From Asparagopsis taxiformis (lineage: Eukaryota; Rhodophyta; Florideophyceae; Bonnemaisoniales; Bonnemaisoniaceae): a stretch of 64,000 bases of DNA. Every line of letters starts with the position of its first letter. Positions within the stretch are counted from its first letter, which is position 1. Under the pieces are notes generated by a model. That model saw only the letters and a list, made by a program, of their open reading frames with translations. It did no database searches and was not told the DNA's origin. Below, piece after piece: positions 29,166-42,179 of this stretch. A program made the translations under genes and the position numbers. The DNA is taken from the NCBI GenBank assembly GCA_030407315.1, contig JALQPE010001751.1, positions 47,816 to 111,815 on the forward strand, in the 5' to 3' direction.

Positions 29166-29499
29166 CATATCGTCGATCAACCATCTCCCTCACTATCGCG
29201 TTCTCCCTACCATCCGAACGCCATGCACCACCATCCGCACATACTTCAAGAACCCTCACGACCTAGATTACAAAAAATCTGCTCCTTCCCAATACCATCC
29301 CCGCTTTCCTCGACACCACCACAGCCCATTAAATCATCAAGACATGAAACACGAACATGGTCAGCAAAATCTTACACGACTTGAAACCCACTCTTACTTC
29401 TATCGTATGCCCCAAAATATACACATACCAGAAACACCTCACAGCTTCATTCCCCATCTTCCTAGATCCCTTCTTCACTCTCCTTGAGTCCTGCCGTTC

Positions 29500-30930
29500 C
29501 TGCTTCACCACTCCTGCATCACATACACAACATCAACCCCAACAGTCAGATTCAAAAGCGACGCTTACCACGCCAGATATCTTAGAAAATCCCTTACTTA
29601 CCTCTCATCCATCCTACACACAATACAAACCATGATGCAAAAACCTTGCAATGAATAATCAAAGTCAGCAGTCCATATCTTCGCAAAACAAGTCTTGGCG
29701 CTCAATGAAACTTACCTTCTGTCATCACCATTCCAGCATCACCTGCATAAAATCGAAATCAACAACAACAGTCGGACTCAAAACCCACATGTCCCTCTCA
29801 GCATACTCTCAAAACTTCCGCACTTTCCTTCGCTCGACACAATACGCACCATGACTGGATAAGCTTCCAATGAATAAATATCGCATCAACTGCAATAGTC
29901 AGATTCGAAACAAACACTTCTCTCGATGCATACCCTCAGAACTCACTTACTCTCGTTTCATTCTACACACAATACAGACCAAAAGTCGAAAATCTCACAA
30001 CCAACAAATGAAGTCAACATTCCGCATCTTCGCACCACCGGACTGCGCGCTAAATGCAACTTACCTTCCGTCATCACCATTCCTGCATCACCTACAAAAA
30101 ATCGAAATCAACAACAACAGTCGGACTGAAAACCCATGCTTCCCTCGCTGCATACCCTCAGAACTCACTTACCCTCGTTGTATCCTGCACACAATAGAAA
30201 CCATAAGTCAAAAATTGTACAAAAAAATGTAGTCAGCATTCCATATCTTCGCGCAACTTAACTAGGCGCTCAATGTAACTTACCTTCCGTCATCACCATT
30301 CCAGAATCACCTACACAAAATCAACATCAACCACAGCAGTCAGACTCAAAACCCACATTCCACTCACTGCACCCCTCAAATGCTCGCCTACCTCCCTTCC
30401 ACCCTTCAGCAAATATGCACTATGACTCACTAAGCTCCCAATAAATAAATATTGCATAAAAGACGACAGTCAAATTTAAAACAAACACTTCCCTCGCTTC
30501 ATACCCTCAGGACGCACTTAACCTCTTCATCTCGTTGCATCATACAAACAATACAACCAATAATTCACAAATCGTGCAACGAAAAAATGTAGTCAGCATT
30601 CCATTTCATCGCGAAACCCGTCTTTAAGCTCAATGAAACTTACCTTACTTCATCACTATTCCTGCACCACCTATACAACATCAAAATGAACCAGAACAGT
30701 CAGACTAAACACCCATGCATCCCTTATTGCGCACCCGCGAGACTCACTTACTTACCTGCCTCCCATGGTTCACAACATGCAAACCATGACTCACGAAGCT
30801 TCTAATGAATCAATATCGCATCAACGACAACAGTACGACTCAAAACACACGCTTCCCTCGCTGCATACTCTCCAAACTGGCATACTCACCGTCGTTCTAT
30901 CCTCTACACCAAACAAAGGAAACACGACCA
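29500..30930. repeat. Satellite-like repeat with alternating ~225/~126-bp spacing
   Basis: Variants of AACAGTCGGACTCAAAAC recur at about 29,540, 29,770, 29,895, 30,117, 30,338, 30,464, 30,697 and 30,830. Another block (ACTTACCTTCCGTCATCACC) recurs four times. Spacing suggests a higher-order unit of about 355 bp. It is degenerate and non-coding; the small Thr/Ser/His-rich ORFs are not genes. Confidence 0.7.
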
Positions 30931-31778
30931 AAGAACCTCAGCCAGTGACGGCGGAGAAGTGGAATTCCACAGGTTAACCTGCGGCGTCGACTGGACAGCT
31001 TTCAGCGTCCGCTTAAGTCCTGCTGTGCATACTCCATATCATCGCCGGTATTGAGATTAATAATGGCCCAAGCCATGGTCTCTGAACTCCCGAATGATGA
31101 GATCCGGATCGAGAACATCGGAATGGTATAATCATATATATCACAATCCATTTGCTTCCCTTAAATGATCCCTGTAATATCCACTGTAAAGCACAAACTT
31201 ATTCCATGAAGTTCGCAGTTAATATAATTTTATTATTTCAAATGAATTAATTGAAAATCCATCTCCCACGGCGGTCATTCGTCCTTCCAAGCGCACGTTG
31301 CCAGCAAAATGTGTGACCTAGCGGTGATGATTGATCGCTCAGGCACATTCCACCATTGGGCTGCCAGAAGTGAGCACAAAACTGATACCCACAAAACCAC
31401 GAGAACATTACAAACGAGGTCTCGAACGCACATTTGGAATACAATATAAATACTATACAACAAACTCTACTCGCTATCTCAGACGACGCGACTCACAAGT
31501 GGCGTAGTCCCAATTTTCCGTAACGCCTTTCCTGATGCTTAAAAGTAAAAAACACGTCAAAACGTATATCAGAAATGAGTGCGAGAGTTTTCTGCACAGA
31601 AGATGCTGAGCCACCAAATTGATTTTTTGGAAATTTTAGAATTTCTGGGCTGGCCAGCAATGCAATCGAGCTGGACATCCACCGGACGTCCATTTCAGGT
31701 TGATCGTGAGAGAGTAGGGCGGGACCATGATGAAACAAGGACCAAGACCTGTCCCTGACGTGTTGAGCCTGAAATCGA
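30931..31778. other. No gene recognised
   Basis: Unassigned sequence with one partial unit of the dispersed repeat at about 31,625-31,700. Confidence 0.5.
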
Positions 31779-32093
31779 CCCTTCGTAAGACGCAATTTTG
31801 GCTTACAGTTGGTGCTTACAGAAGCCAGTGATGACCCCGGTCGGGGCGGCAGCCGGTTCCTGGGGCCGTTGTGGCCAAATTAGACACCTTGATTTGAATT
31901 GAAATTTGGGCTATTCTCAAAAACATGCACATGTGAACATGTTTTTGAGATGGGGGTCTGCCGTACGGCACAATCGACCCGCCCAAATCGATGATTTTTC
32001 ACAATTTTTTTCTGCCCGAAATTTTAGAATTTCTGGGCTGGCCAGCAGTGCAATTGAGCTGGACATCCACCGGACGTCCATTTCAGGTTGGTC
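31779..32093 (+). repeat. Dispersed repeat, copy 1
   Basis: About 315 bp, repeated almost exactly at 32,279 and in part at 33,355. It contains the hairpin CAAAAACATG-CACATGTGAA-CATGTTTTTG and, near its end, AATTTTAGAATTTCTGGGCT and CACCGGACGTCCAT. Confidence 0.85.
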
Positions 32094-32278
32094 GTGTGCT
32101 GCCCACATCCATGCATTGCAGCAACTAAGCAGGCGGGCTCACTACTCATACAAAGTGCACGGAATATGAGTAACGTGATGTGTGAGTGTTGTTTGTCGTG
32201 AGGATGTAAGGTGGGACCATGATGAAACAGGGAAAAAGATGTCTCCCTAGCATAACTTGGGCTTGAAGCCTGGAATAG

Positions 32279-32597
32279 ACCCTTCGTAAGACGCGATTTT
32301 GGCTTACAGTTAGTGCTTACCGAAGCCAGTGACGGCCCCGGTCGGGGCGGCAGCCGGTTCCTGGGGCCGTTGTGGCCAAATTAGACACCTTGATTTGAAT
32401 TGAAATTTGGGCTATTCTCAAAAACATGCACATGTGAACATGTTTTTGAGATGGGGGTCTGCCGTACGGCACAATCGACCCGCCCAAATCGATGATTTTT
32501 CACAATTTTTTTCTGCCCGAAATTTTAGAATTTCTGGGCTCGCCAGCAATGCAATTGAGCTGGACATTCACCGGACGTCCATTTCAGGTTGGTCGAG
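32279..32597 (+). repeat. Dispersed repeat, copy 2
   Basis: Near-identical to 31,779-32,093, offset by 500 bp. A diverged tail unit follows at 32,640-32,715. Confidence 0.85.
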
Positions 32598-32933
32598 TAT
32601 TGCACATGGATACAGTTTTGCAGCTATTTCTCAGCCCAACATTTTAGAATTTCAGGGCTGACCAGCAATGTAACCGAGCCGGACTTCCACTGGACGTCCA
32701 TTTCAAGTTAGGCTAGTGCTGCACATTTGCTCGCATCGCAGCAACTAAGCAAGTGTTGAGAGCACCGAGATGCCATGCAGACAAGGGGGAATCGGCTGCA
32801 AACGGCTTCCCTGGTCGGCGGCTGGATGTCTGGATGTGAATGGCTGCAAGCATGGAAATCTTGCTACCGCACAGCGCATACACACTGCAGCAGCACATCA
32901 CTGACGCATGCGAAAGTTGGGTGCTGCAGTGCG

Positions 32934-32982
32934 TGGTTGTTTGTGTGTTTGTGTGTTTGTGTGTTTGTGTGTGTATGACGAA
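32934..32982. repeat. TGTGTTTG microsatellite
   Basis: Short simple-sequence run of TGTGTTTG units ending in TGTGTGTATG. Confidence 0.9.
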
Positions 32983-33354
32983 CCTTGTGGTATCCCTAGG
33001 CGTGCACTGGTACAAAAAGTTTGGACTGCCCCATCGGTCGTACTTTGGCGCATTTACATGCATCGGAGAACGACCGAGGAGGTAGAGCAGCAATCGCTGT
33101 TGGCTGAGCGTCCAAATTGGAGGGCTTGGGGCAATGGTTCTATAGCAGTCATTTATAGGACGCCCACCGTTGATGACTGAGATCCACGGTGGGTTTAGTA
33201 TTCATGGTGTTGTCCTGCATTGGCGGACGTCGAAGACGAGTACTTCCAGTGAGCGTCCAAGGTGAACAGCTCAGCAGAGGATTATGATGTGGATGTGAAG
33301 GCATGGATGAGGCCAGCAGGAACGTTTCTGCAAGATGGGCGTGAGTGGGTAAGT

Positions 33355-33635
33355 GAGCGGGGAGGGGCCGCTCGGGGCGCTTGGTAGCTTCTGGGGCCGT
33401 TGTGGCCAAATTAGAATCAAGCCTATGTCCGGCGGACGTCCTGAATTGCTTTATTTTTTGGGCTATTCTCAAAAACATGCACATGTGAACATGTTTTTGA
33501 GATGGGGGTGTGCCGTACGGCACTTTCGACCGCCCAAATCGATGTATTTTTGCATTTTTTTCTGACTGAAATTTTAGAATTTCTGGGCTCGCCAGCAATG
33601 CAATTGCGCTGGTCAGTCACCGGACGTCTATATGC
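33355..33635 (+). repeat. Dispersed repeat, copy 3 (diverged)
   Basis: It shares GGGGCCGTTGTGGCCAAATT, the ACATG hairpin, and the AATTTTAGAATTTCTGGGCT end with copies 1 and 2. Confidence 0.8.
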
Positions 33636-33860
33636 GCTCAAGCGACTGCTGTCTGCTTCAAATACCTGAGACATTATTGCCCCACACGACATAAAGTCCC
33701 CCAACATGCGACGCCCATCAAACATAAACATTTTCATGCTCTTACTACATTCTAGTCGCACACATACATCCATCTTCAAACAAAAAATGTCATTTAAACA
33801 CCACCAGTCCCGCTTCATCGTACGCCAATACCGCCCAGTCGCCCAGCAGACAAGCTAGCC

Positions 33861-34214
33861 GTGCAGAAAATAAGCACTGCCATCTACGACGGAAACGACT
33901 GGATCTCATCATCGCTCTCAGCATTTACAACAAGCCCAACATGTTTCCCCTACGTCACCCTGCAAAACGATACCATTGCATACTTCTGCATTCTCCGTCA
34001 ATTGCATTCATTCAATCTGCGCAATGAATTCTTCAATCTCGAAGCCGGCCGGGTTTTCTGCCCATCCTGCAATAAGGGCATTGGAGAAAGTTCTCTAGCA
34101 ATGGCCACTAAAGCCTTGATGCAACTACACGGTGCTGATTGCTTCTATCGCTTCCTCAAATCTGTCGACATTTACAACATACCATCCATCCGAAACATTT
34201 CCAAACTAAACTAG
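33861..34214 (+). CDS. Hypothetical small protein
   Basis: A 117-codon frame with a CPSC pair (VFCPSCNKGIGE) and no relative that I recognise. Composition looks more protein-like than its neighbours, but there is no supporting context. It may be a gene fragment. Confidence 0.25.
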   Translation: MQKISTAIYDGNDWISSSLSAFTTSPTCFPYVTLQNDTIAYFCILRQLHSFNLRNEFFNLEAGRVFCPSCNKGIGESSLAMATKALMQLHGADCFYRFLKSVDIYNIPSIRNISKLN

Positions 34215-35374
34215 ACTGTTCATTGACAAACTCGTGTGTAGCCCCATTTAGACCACTCACCACTGGTATCTGCTGAGTCACCGCGCACTGCCCTGGTGCT
34301 CCCTCCTGAATTCGCTTGGGCTGTCTCAATACATTCCGTACTATGCCTATGAAGCAGTCCCGTTATGGATCAGCGTTCTGCGTGTTCAGCACATCATCCC
34401 CACGTTACCAGAGCTGCAATTTCTCAGCGGTACGGGTATCATCAATCCTTAGCACAGATGTGATACAGCAGCCGATGCAGGTCAATTTCTAGACTCGTAA
34501 TTTTGCACTCAAGAAGGGAGATCGGTATGGAAATTGTCCAGGCATAACAAACCGTCTGTCCTGCTCTCCTGCAGAGCAAGCTCCATCGATCCAGTCGATC
34601 AGGAACCTGACGACATGTAGTCGGCGTTCGTTCCGGACGCGGAAAGGGCAAATTTTTGTGTGGCGTTTGCAGATTCAGTCGCAACGGGAAGCGATGAAAC
34701 TTTCCGCATGGCGTTTGACTGCGGTTTATTTGAGACAGACATCGAGCGATCGGTGTTTCTGTCCAGATGAAGCTGGAGATCAATGCCGTATTTGAGCTGA
34801 TAATTGGAGCAAAGATTTGAAACAAATTTTCTGTGCAAATTTACGACGCGACACGGCGGAGGGTGGATAACTGAACGTTAGATGTTATTGGTTGAGCCAA
34901 CATTACAAGACCGTACCGACGACACGCACAATCATTGATTTTTCGCTAATTGCTTAGAGAGCAAAACTGTCCTATGGTCGTATCAAGTTAGACCAGCACA
35001 TATTTCCGCAACATCTTGGTGGAACGAAGTCGGTGCTCACGAAAGCCTGAGAGCTGCCTTGAGTCGAGGATTTTGTACGCCGCCTTATCTGTGGTAGTTT
35101 CATACTGCGTTGTTTCACCGTTGGACCTGTGCCACGCACACTTGGATCTCTCTCCATACGTACGTGTAGATAAGATGTGAATTGAGCTACAATAGCATAC
35201 CAAACTGGAAACCAGTATCTACATGCTTTGTGAGAATATAATGCCTCTTCCTCGAGAAAAGGCCTCCTTCGGAATACTAGATTTCATTCAACCATATCCA
35301 TCCATCTCCCATCGCTTCAGCATGAAATCATCACCATTCCATCCATCGCAACGTTCGTCTCTATCCAAACACTA
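34215..35374. other. No gene recognised
   Basis: Only short overlapping frames on both strands. No repeat or RNA signal seen. Confidence 0.5.
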
Positions 35375-35720
35375 CACTACGGTGTTGGGAATGAAAAAAG
35401 ACAGTAAATTTACTGTCTGAGACAGTAAAAATTACTGTCTGGCCAAGACAGTGCGCGGAGACAGTAAAATTTACTGTCTGGAAATTTCAGAATACTGCTG
35501 CAGCAATAAACTGGCACGAAATCTGGGCAGTACCAAAAACAGTAAAATTTACTGTCCAGAACAGTAAATTTTACTGTCCGGAAGTGTTGCCGCCAGACAG
35601 TATGTGCAGACAGTACATTTTACTGTCTGAGGCAGTGCATTGTATTGTATTACTGCACTGTCTGGGTAAATCTGTAGACAGTAGTGTAGATAGCAAATTG
35701 TATTGTCTGCGGGTAGTACC
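35375..35720 (+). mobile_element. Isolated CACTA terminus with ACAGTAAA subterminal repeats
   Basis: CACTACGGTGTTGGGAATG begins a run of palindromic ACAGTAAA/TTTACTGT units. The first 13 bases match the termini at 43,381, 49,851 and 53,244. A CACTA directly precedes it (35,370). The matching other end is not clear: flanking trinucleotides (CTA here, TAT after 43,381, ATG after 49,851) do not agree. Confidence 0.75.
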
Positions 35721-36639
35721 GTGTATTGGTTCACAACACTGTCTCGTGGAGTGGACTTGAGAGGAAATATGGAGCATAGTGTTGGTGTGAAGGTAAATAT
35801 TGGAATGGTGTAATGGTGTGTGGTATACGAAGATAGTAATTGTGGTCGAGCTTTACAGATATTTGTAGGTAGCGAAGTTAGTACGAGGGAGGATAAATGA
35901 AAGAGGATAGCAGATCGACCGACCTAGAATGGGATTGAGGTTTCTAGTCTCAGTGAAGCCTATTCTGCCAATAGAGAATAGAATCATGTTTATGTCAGTT
36001 GGGATAGGAGATGACACTATCGATTTTAGTGCGATGACAATTAGAATCGTGCTGAAGGGCCTGCAATCGCTGAGGAATGTGACGTCATATTCCTCAATTT
36101 CCGAACGGAAGTTGGGAATAAATAGGAGTTCACGAATGGGAGCAGCGATGCACAAAATTGGTGCAGAAAGAGCTTTTCGAGCTAATCACTGAGGCTTCCG
36201 TGAAGGAACTGAAACAGATACGGAAGAGTGTTCCATAGTTGATTACTTTCTCAATTCGAGAGCTATTTGCGATCATAGTCGCGATGCGCCGAGTGAACCA
36301 AAGCGTAAACAGCTGTTATCTCCTCTGGTGCCGTCTCCATGTTGAATCCTGCGACTTGTACATGTGTGAGAGATGCTGACAATGTGAACATCGCCAGTAT
36401 GCGAAACAGCCAATTGTCGAGCAGAACGTGTGTTGAGACAGCTGTTCGGAAATGGGTTTTTCTGGCGCACAGAAAGGCTGATTGCAAGATTTTCCAAACG
36501 CCTCACGCCACAAAACACACGCTTTCAACAATATATCCAACAAAAAATTTCATGGATCAAGCCGCCAACCACAATTCATGACAACCAATCATCAGTTCAC
36601 TCTCGCCAATGTGCAAGTAGCATTAATGCTAGTGTGGTC
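35721..36639. other. No gene recognised
   Basis: Short frames in several phases, none with recognisable motifs. Confidence 0.45.
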
Positions 36640-37450
36640 AATTGACCACACTCGACCGTGGCAAACAAGTATCGCAAGCGGATCGTTATCTCATCGCCTT
36701 GCGTAGTTGGCAATCCGCACAGTCCATACGCACGCAATTGATTGACACCAATGCGACGCCACACGCGCTTCTGTTCGTCGCTACCACGCTGCATCGTCGC
36801 TTCCAAACCGATTGGTTGATGTTCACCGATGACGCACAGCGCATTGACGCCTTTTGAATCCCGCTTCTCGCGCTCGCGCTCCCCCTTCACCACCTCCGGG
36901 CTCTTTTTCTTCGCGCACGCGTGCCACTTTGCGATGGCAAATGTGTGATCGTCACTGCGCGACTCTAGGTGGCTCGACCTCCGTCGCGTCTTCTCTGAGG
37001 AACACGTGCACATTTTTCACGTCATGTCGGCGGTCGTGCTCGAGTTTCGACACGCCGAGACACAGCTTTTGCACCGCTTTTGTGCACAAAATGTCCACGT
37101 TGTTCTGCAGACCTCCCTGTTTATGCTGGCCATTTTGCATGTCAATCTTCCCGCCTGTCTCAACCGTGCGGCGTTGCGTAATGCGCGTGCCGTTCTCACT
37201 TTTTTGCAAGCCTGGAAGGCCTATTCGAGCGACCCGGCAGTTCTTCCAACTGTCATTGCAATCCGTTTGTACATGCATCTTTACTGGTCACACCATTAAT
37301 CTCACACGTGTTATTTCAACGATATGATTACGATGTCACTAGTTACGGAAAGATTGATACGTCTGCTCGCTTTCTCACGAGTCAATTCACCCATTTCGGT
37401 CTCGTGCCTACTGCCGAAGAGGAGCCTAGCTTTATGGACAAACATTAGGA
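36640..37450 (+). pseudogene. Karyopherin-beta-like (importin-13/transportin-3 type) gene fragment
   Basis: The first frame (36,642-36,857) has SWQSAQSIRTQLI, NATPHALLFVATTLHRRFQ and a following TDW, resembling the N-terminal HEAT repeats of importin-13/transportin-3 (the AWQIAxQLL...FFAAQTLxxKIxxD pattern). Further pieces in other frames (to 37,299) include VLTFLQAWKAYSSDPAVLP. At least two frameshifts break it, and the remaining roughly 800 codons expected for the family are missing. The GC content is higher than its surroundings. The assignment rests on one motif region. Confidence 0.4.
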
Positions 37451-39819
37451 CTGAAAAATGTATCTAATTCAAGTAAGCTTCCTAGAATTTCACAAGCTAT
37501 GCTCGATACTAAGCGAGGGGATGGCGATGAGCTCTACACAGTCAACTACGATGACCCCCGATGTGGTTCACATTCGTCACAGTACCAGTCGGGGAGACTC
37601 CTACCTCTCAGATGGTGTCCCGGTGACTCCAAGACGCCACTGCTTTGTCCAATCCTGGTCCTAAGAAGATGACGGGTTACGCTATGTGTGACGTACATGA
37701 GTACCATGGAAACGTGAGTGGGAATGGTGATAGTGGGATTACTGGAGTGATGGGAGATGAGTCTGGGGAGAAATCATACAGTTTCTATACACCTGACGGG
37801 TATTGGTGGAATATAATTGAATGGAATGATGTGTGATGTCTGCACCACGTCGACCTCCTCTCTCGCCCCAACATCGCGCAGCACTCTCAATGCAACACAG
37901 TGTGCATCTTTGTTGGCGTTACATGTGCGCCTAGTTCTTGCATCGCTGCTTCCCTCACATCATCATCTAACCGTCTGTAACGCAACAACATGCCACCGCA
38001 TGTCGCTCACAGTCACATATGTATTTCTTAATACGCTTGTTGAAACACGGAACGCTCTTATTCACCACAGCGGCAGCTCTACACAAACTAACACTGAAAC
38101 CAAGATGGAGGCAATATATCGGTGGCATTTCATTACAAATGTACTTTTTCTTTCTGCTGCTGGTGTGGCCTTGTGTTTGAAACTTGCTTGCAGGTCCTTT
38201 CCAACAGCTTAGTGTCGTAACCATTGCAGATGCGTTGCTGCTAGAATCACCCGGAGAGCTTCAATCAAATGGTTGTTGTGGACTAGTTGCGCTCGTTGTG
38301 AATCAATCGCCAGTGCGTGCATCTGTATTTGTGCGTTCGTGTGCGCGCTTACTAGATGCGATGCAATGCAATGCTCACGTACACTGTATACTACTGACTT
38401 TTACAAATATAGCTTTGTATGAGAAGCGTCGGTATGTATCCGACACCTTACCATTGCCTCACTCTGTAAAGCTTCTTTCCCAGTAGCAATTTGTATCGCA
38501 TTGCACCATGACGCAGGGCAGACTGCGAGTGAAAGCAACGAGTAAACAAACTTTTCGCTCATCATTCACCACACGCTGTTGTCGTTGAAGTCATAACCAT
38601 ATCCACATCCCATTCTGGAAACTCTTGGAAGACAGACGAGCCCAGTCCACCACTGGTGCTTGTAGATGTAGCATTTTTAAGCTGTTCGTTTAGATAGTAA
38701 GGGATAGATGGTGTAGTGCGCAACACTAGAGAACAACGCTGTGCAGGACAACATGTTTGTTCGGCGTAAATCGTCATATGTTCCATTTGGACTATTTTGG
38801 CAGCTCACATGCATCAACCTGAATATTAAGACTCTGGACTGGCACACTCAAGTATCTGGATACGCTTGAGCAGTGGCAGGGGCGCAAGAGCCGGTCCAAG
38901 TTTTTGTACAAGGCACGTTGACACACTGCATTCACTTGATTGACACCCGAGTGCAACGACTGGCTCGCTGTCCAGGGATGGGGGACTGCTGCGCAAGTGT
39001 TCAATACATCTCAAGATGCAGTTCAAGAATAAACATTTCAACGTTATCCGGCTCACGGTCTCAGTTGGTCAAGTCATGGATCACAGGGTGTGGTGAAAAA
39101 CCTCTTTGTTTACATTGTCTCAATAGCGAGGTCGACGATATTGCGACCTCGTTACTGGGACGGATTGGCATCACCGAGTGTGACAGACTGGAAGATGTGA
39201 TTGGGCAGGAGCGAGGTGTGTGTGAAGGATAGTAAGAAACAGCGAGGTGGGTGTGTGGAAGGTGCGAATGGCGTCAAGTGATTGGCACAAGGGAGTTGAG
39301 CTCATCTGCGGACAGAGTATGGATGGCATCGTATGCCCGTTGGGACAGCCCGGGCGGAAGTGATCATGGGAAGCTCGTTTATGTATGTGTGCGGCAGTTG
39401 GGATTGGGCGCGACTGGACGGCGAATGTGGTCGAAGAATGGGCGCGGCGACTATGGTCATGCTAAGTGGACCAACGCGGTGCGAGTCGAACCAGTTGATA
39501 TATGAGGGATGTCAAGGCAAGGGGGCATTTAGACGGGCGAAAGGGTGCGTGTGACGCGAGTGGAAGGCGGTGAGGGAATGCATGCATGAATTGAGCGTGT
39601 GGGCGGACGAGGATTTGAGAAAACCTAATATGACAGTACATTGCGTGTGTGGTAGGCGCGTTGAAGTGTTACGGCGCATAAATCATCGGCGCCGATGGCT
39701 ACGTCACAAACGGTGTAATCACCGCTGTAATCGGCGCCAACAGCATGTTATGGCTGCAGACGCGACAGAATGTCGACTTCATCCTTAGAATGAAGTACGC
39801 TAATTAGCCATTCTGCCCA
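37451..39819. other. No gene recognised
   Basis: About 2.4 kb of short frames. Candidates at 37,645-37,836 and 38,873-39,232 show no motif that I know. A small inverted repeat (CGGCGCCGAT...ATCGGCGCC) lies near 39,690-39,740. Confidence 0.45.
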
Positions 39820-39889
39820 GCACCAGGTACGAAACTTGGGACTGGGCACGTCATTAGAGCTCTAGGGTAGGTAACAGAATATAAACTTA

Positions 39890-40323
39890 TGTGGGAGGAC
39901 GGGTTTTCAGGACAAGCTGTCGGAACTGTAATTACTGTGTTTTCTTACAGCAAAGTCATCGTTAAGGCGGATTTGCTTTCTCAGGACAAGCTGTCGGAAC
40001 TGCTATTCAGTTTTCTTACAGCAAAGGCAGTTTACCCCGGTTGCTTACAGCAAAGTCATCGTAACGATGACTTTGCTGTAAGAAAACAAAACATTACAGC
40101 AAAGTCATCGTAACGATGACTTTGCTGTAAGAAAACAAAGCACATTACAAGCAAAACATTACAGCAAAGTCATCGTAACGATGACTTTGCTGTAAGAAAA
40201 CAAAACATTACAGCAAAGTCATCGTAACGATGACTTTGCTGTAAGAAAACAAAACATTACAGCAAAGTCATCGTTACGATGACTTTGCTGTAAGAAACCA
40301 TGGTAAACCAACTTCTCTGTAAG
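39890..40323. repeat. Palindrome array 3
   Basis: Five full 39-bp palindromes (about 40,043, 40,093, 40,159, 40,206, 40,256) linked by AAAACAAAACA-type spacers, plus a half copy at 39,946. Outer GGACAAGCTGTC motifs are mirrored at 60,715-60,870. Confidence 0.92.
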
Positions 40324-40439
40324 CATATGAGAGGGACTGATGTTTCTCACTCGGGAAGAAGAAGGAGACGATTTCGGACCTCGCGAAAAAGGCTGCAAAG
40401 TGGTCTGAAACGGTTGGGGTGGTTCTAGGGAGTACTAAA

Positions 40440-40990
40440 ACTTGTTTTAATTGCACTCAAGCTTTCTCGCTTGCGTGGAAGGGTTGGTATAATTCATCGA
40501 TTTTTGGTCATCAGATTCTCACAACTGGAGATGTGATGGTCAAAATGGAACTTTGTCCGAATGATGTGCAAGTGGTCTGTAAGGGTTGGAGTGGGTCTAG
40601 GGAGTACGGAAAAGTGTTCTATGAGTTCGTAAAGCTGCTGGCTTGCGCATTAGGGCTGACAGAATGCATCGAGTTTTGGTCACCAGATTCCCACAACTGA
40701 AGATGTGATGGCCAAAATTGAACTTTGTCGGAACGAAGTGTAAGTGATCCGTAAGGGCTGGAGTGGCTCTAGGGAGTACGGAAAAGTGTTTTATGTGTCC
40801 CCGTAAAGCTGTTGAATTGCGTGGTAGGGATTCCAGAATGCATCGACTTTTGGTCACCAGACTCCCACAACTGGAGATGTGATAGCCAAAATTGAACTTT
40901 GCAAGAACGAAGTGCAAGTGTTCTGGATGCCTTCAAGTGGCCTGGAAGCGTACTCTGGACAAGTTTTCGGACCTTGAAGAGGCTCAACTG
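40440..40990. repeat. Degenerate tandem repeat, ~170-bp period (left arm)
   Basis: Units contain GGAGTGGCTCTAGGGAGTAC, TGCATCGA(C/G)TTTTGGTCAC and CACAACT(G)GA(A/G)GATGTGAT. The mirrored block is 59,650-60,400. A further unit lies at 43,385-43,520. Confidence 0.8.
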
Positions 40991-41800
40991 CACAATGCTG
41001 ATATTGAAATGAAACATTCATATAGTCCATTTTTAACTAGAACTGCTGGAATGGATTGCGTAGCCTATAGAGGAGCAATGTAGTTATATAATAGAGCTAG
41101 AAGCATGCCTCAACAACCTATCTCTCATGCCTCTAGTTCTCCTTCATCATTCCAGTCTTCCTTCCTGTGACGCACCGCGCCTCTGGTGTCACTTCACACG
41201 CCCCTCCTGTGCATTAAATACCTGTCTACCACTTCCGTATTCTACTCATACCACCACATTCATTTTACCCCATGCCTACCATCCTATCCTTTACCTTCTG
41301 TCCTTCAGTCCTAGGCTAACCTACTTCATAACCATCGATGTAAGGTGAATATCTAGATTCCTACCTACTTGAGAGTATAGTTTATTATAACGGAAAACGG
41401 ACGGTTTTGTATAGTCAATGTGCTACACAGCACCAGGAGTAGATTTTGCGCACCGATAATCTATGCTTGATATTGGAGAGACCGGCTTCTTGTAGCCTCG
41501 GAAAATGTGCAGGTAGTACCTTTCCAGAGGTCCTGGAGGTGTTCACACCAACTCTAGTCCATTTTAACGAGTTTGAATTTCGACCGCCAGAATCTCTGTC
41601 GTGAGAAAATGGTGGTCGAAATTTACCGTGCTGATCTCCCAATACTGAACTTTTTAGGTAGTTCAGCCCGGGTGAACAAGACACAGATTGCTCTTCAAAG
41701 CCGCCCGAAGCCGTCGAAACCATCCTTCCACAATGTTCCCGACTTCAAAATTCCTATCTCACCCTTCCCAAAGTGAGAGAGGGACCAAGCTCCCAGCCGC

Positions 41801-42179
41801 TTACAGCTGAGGCAGTTTACCAGGGATGCTTACAGCAAAGTCATCGTTACGATGACTTTGCTGTAAGAAAAGAAAACATTACAGTGGGCGAAGGATTTTA
41901 CCGGGTGAAAAAATCACCAAGAATTTTTTTACCGGGTAAAAAATCGTGGCTACTGTAATGAAACGTTTTCTTACAGCAAAGTCATCGTAACGATGACTTT
42001 GCTGTAAGAAAAGGAAACATTACAGTAGGCGAAGAATTTTTACCGGGTAAAAAATCACCAAGAATTTTTTTACCGGGTAAAAAAACGTGCCTGCTGTAAT
42101 GTTTTCTTTTCTTACAGCAAAGTCATCGTAACGATGACTTTGCTGTCAGCACCCGCGGTAAACTGCCTCAGCTGTAAGC
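41801..42179. repeat. Palindrome array 4
   Basis: Three 39-bp palindromes (41,830, 41,970, 42,114) alternating with TTTACCGGGTAAA pairs. The whole block is bounded by inverted TTACAGCTGAGGCAGTTTAC and so can fold back. Mirror of 58,400-58,776. Confidence 0.92.

Noticed and set aside
29109..30232. Thr/Ser/His-rich ORFs across the satellite
   Set aside because: They follow the degenerate tandem repeat, and stops differ between repeat units.
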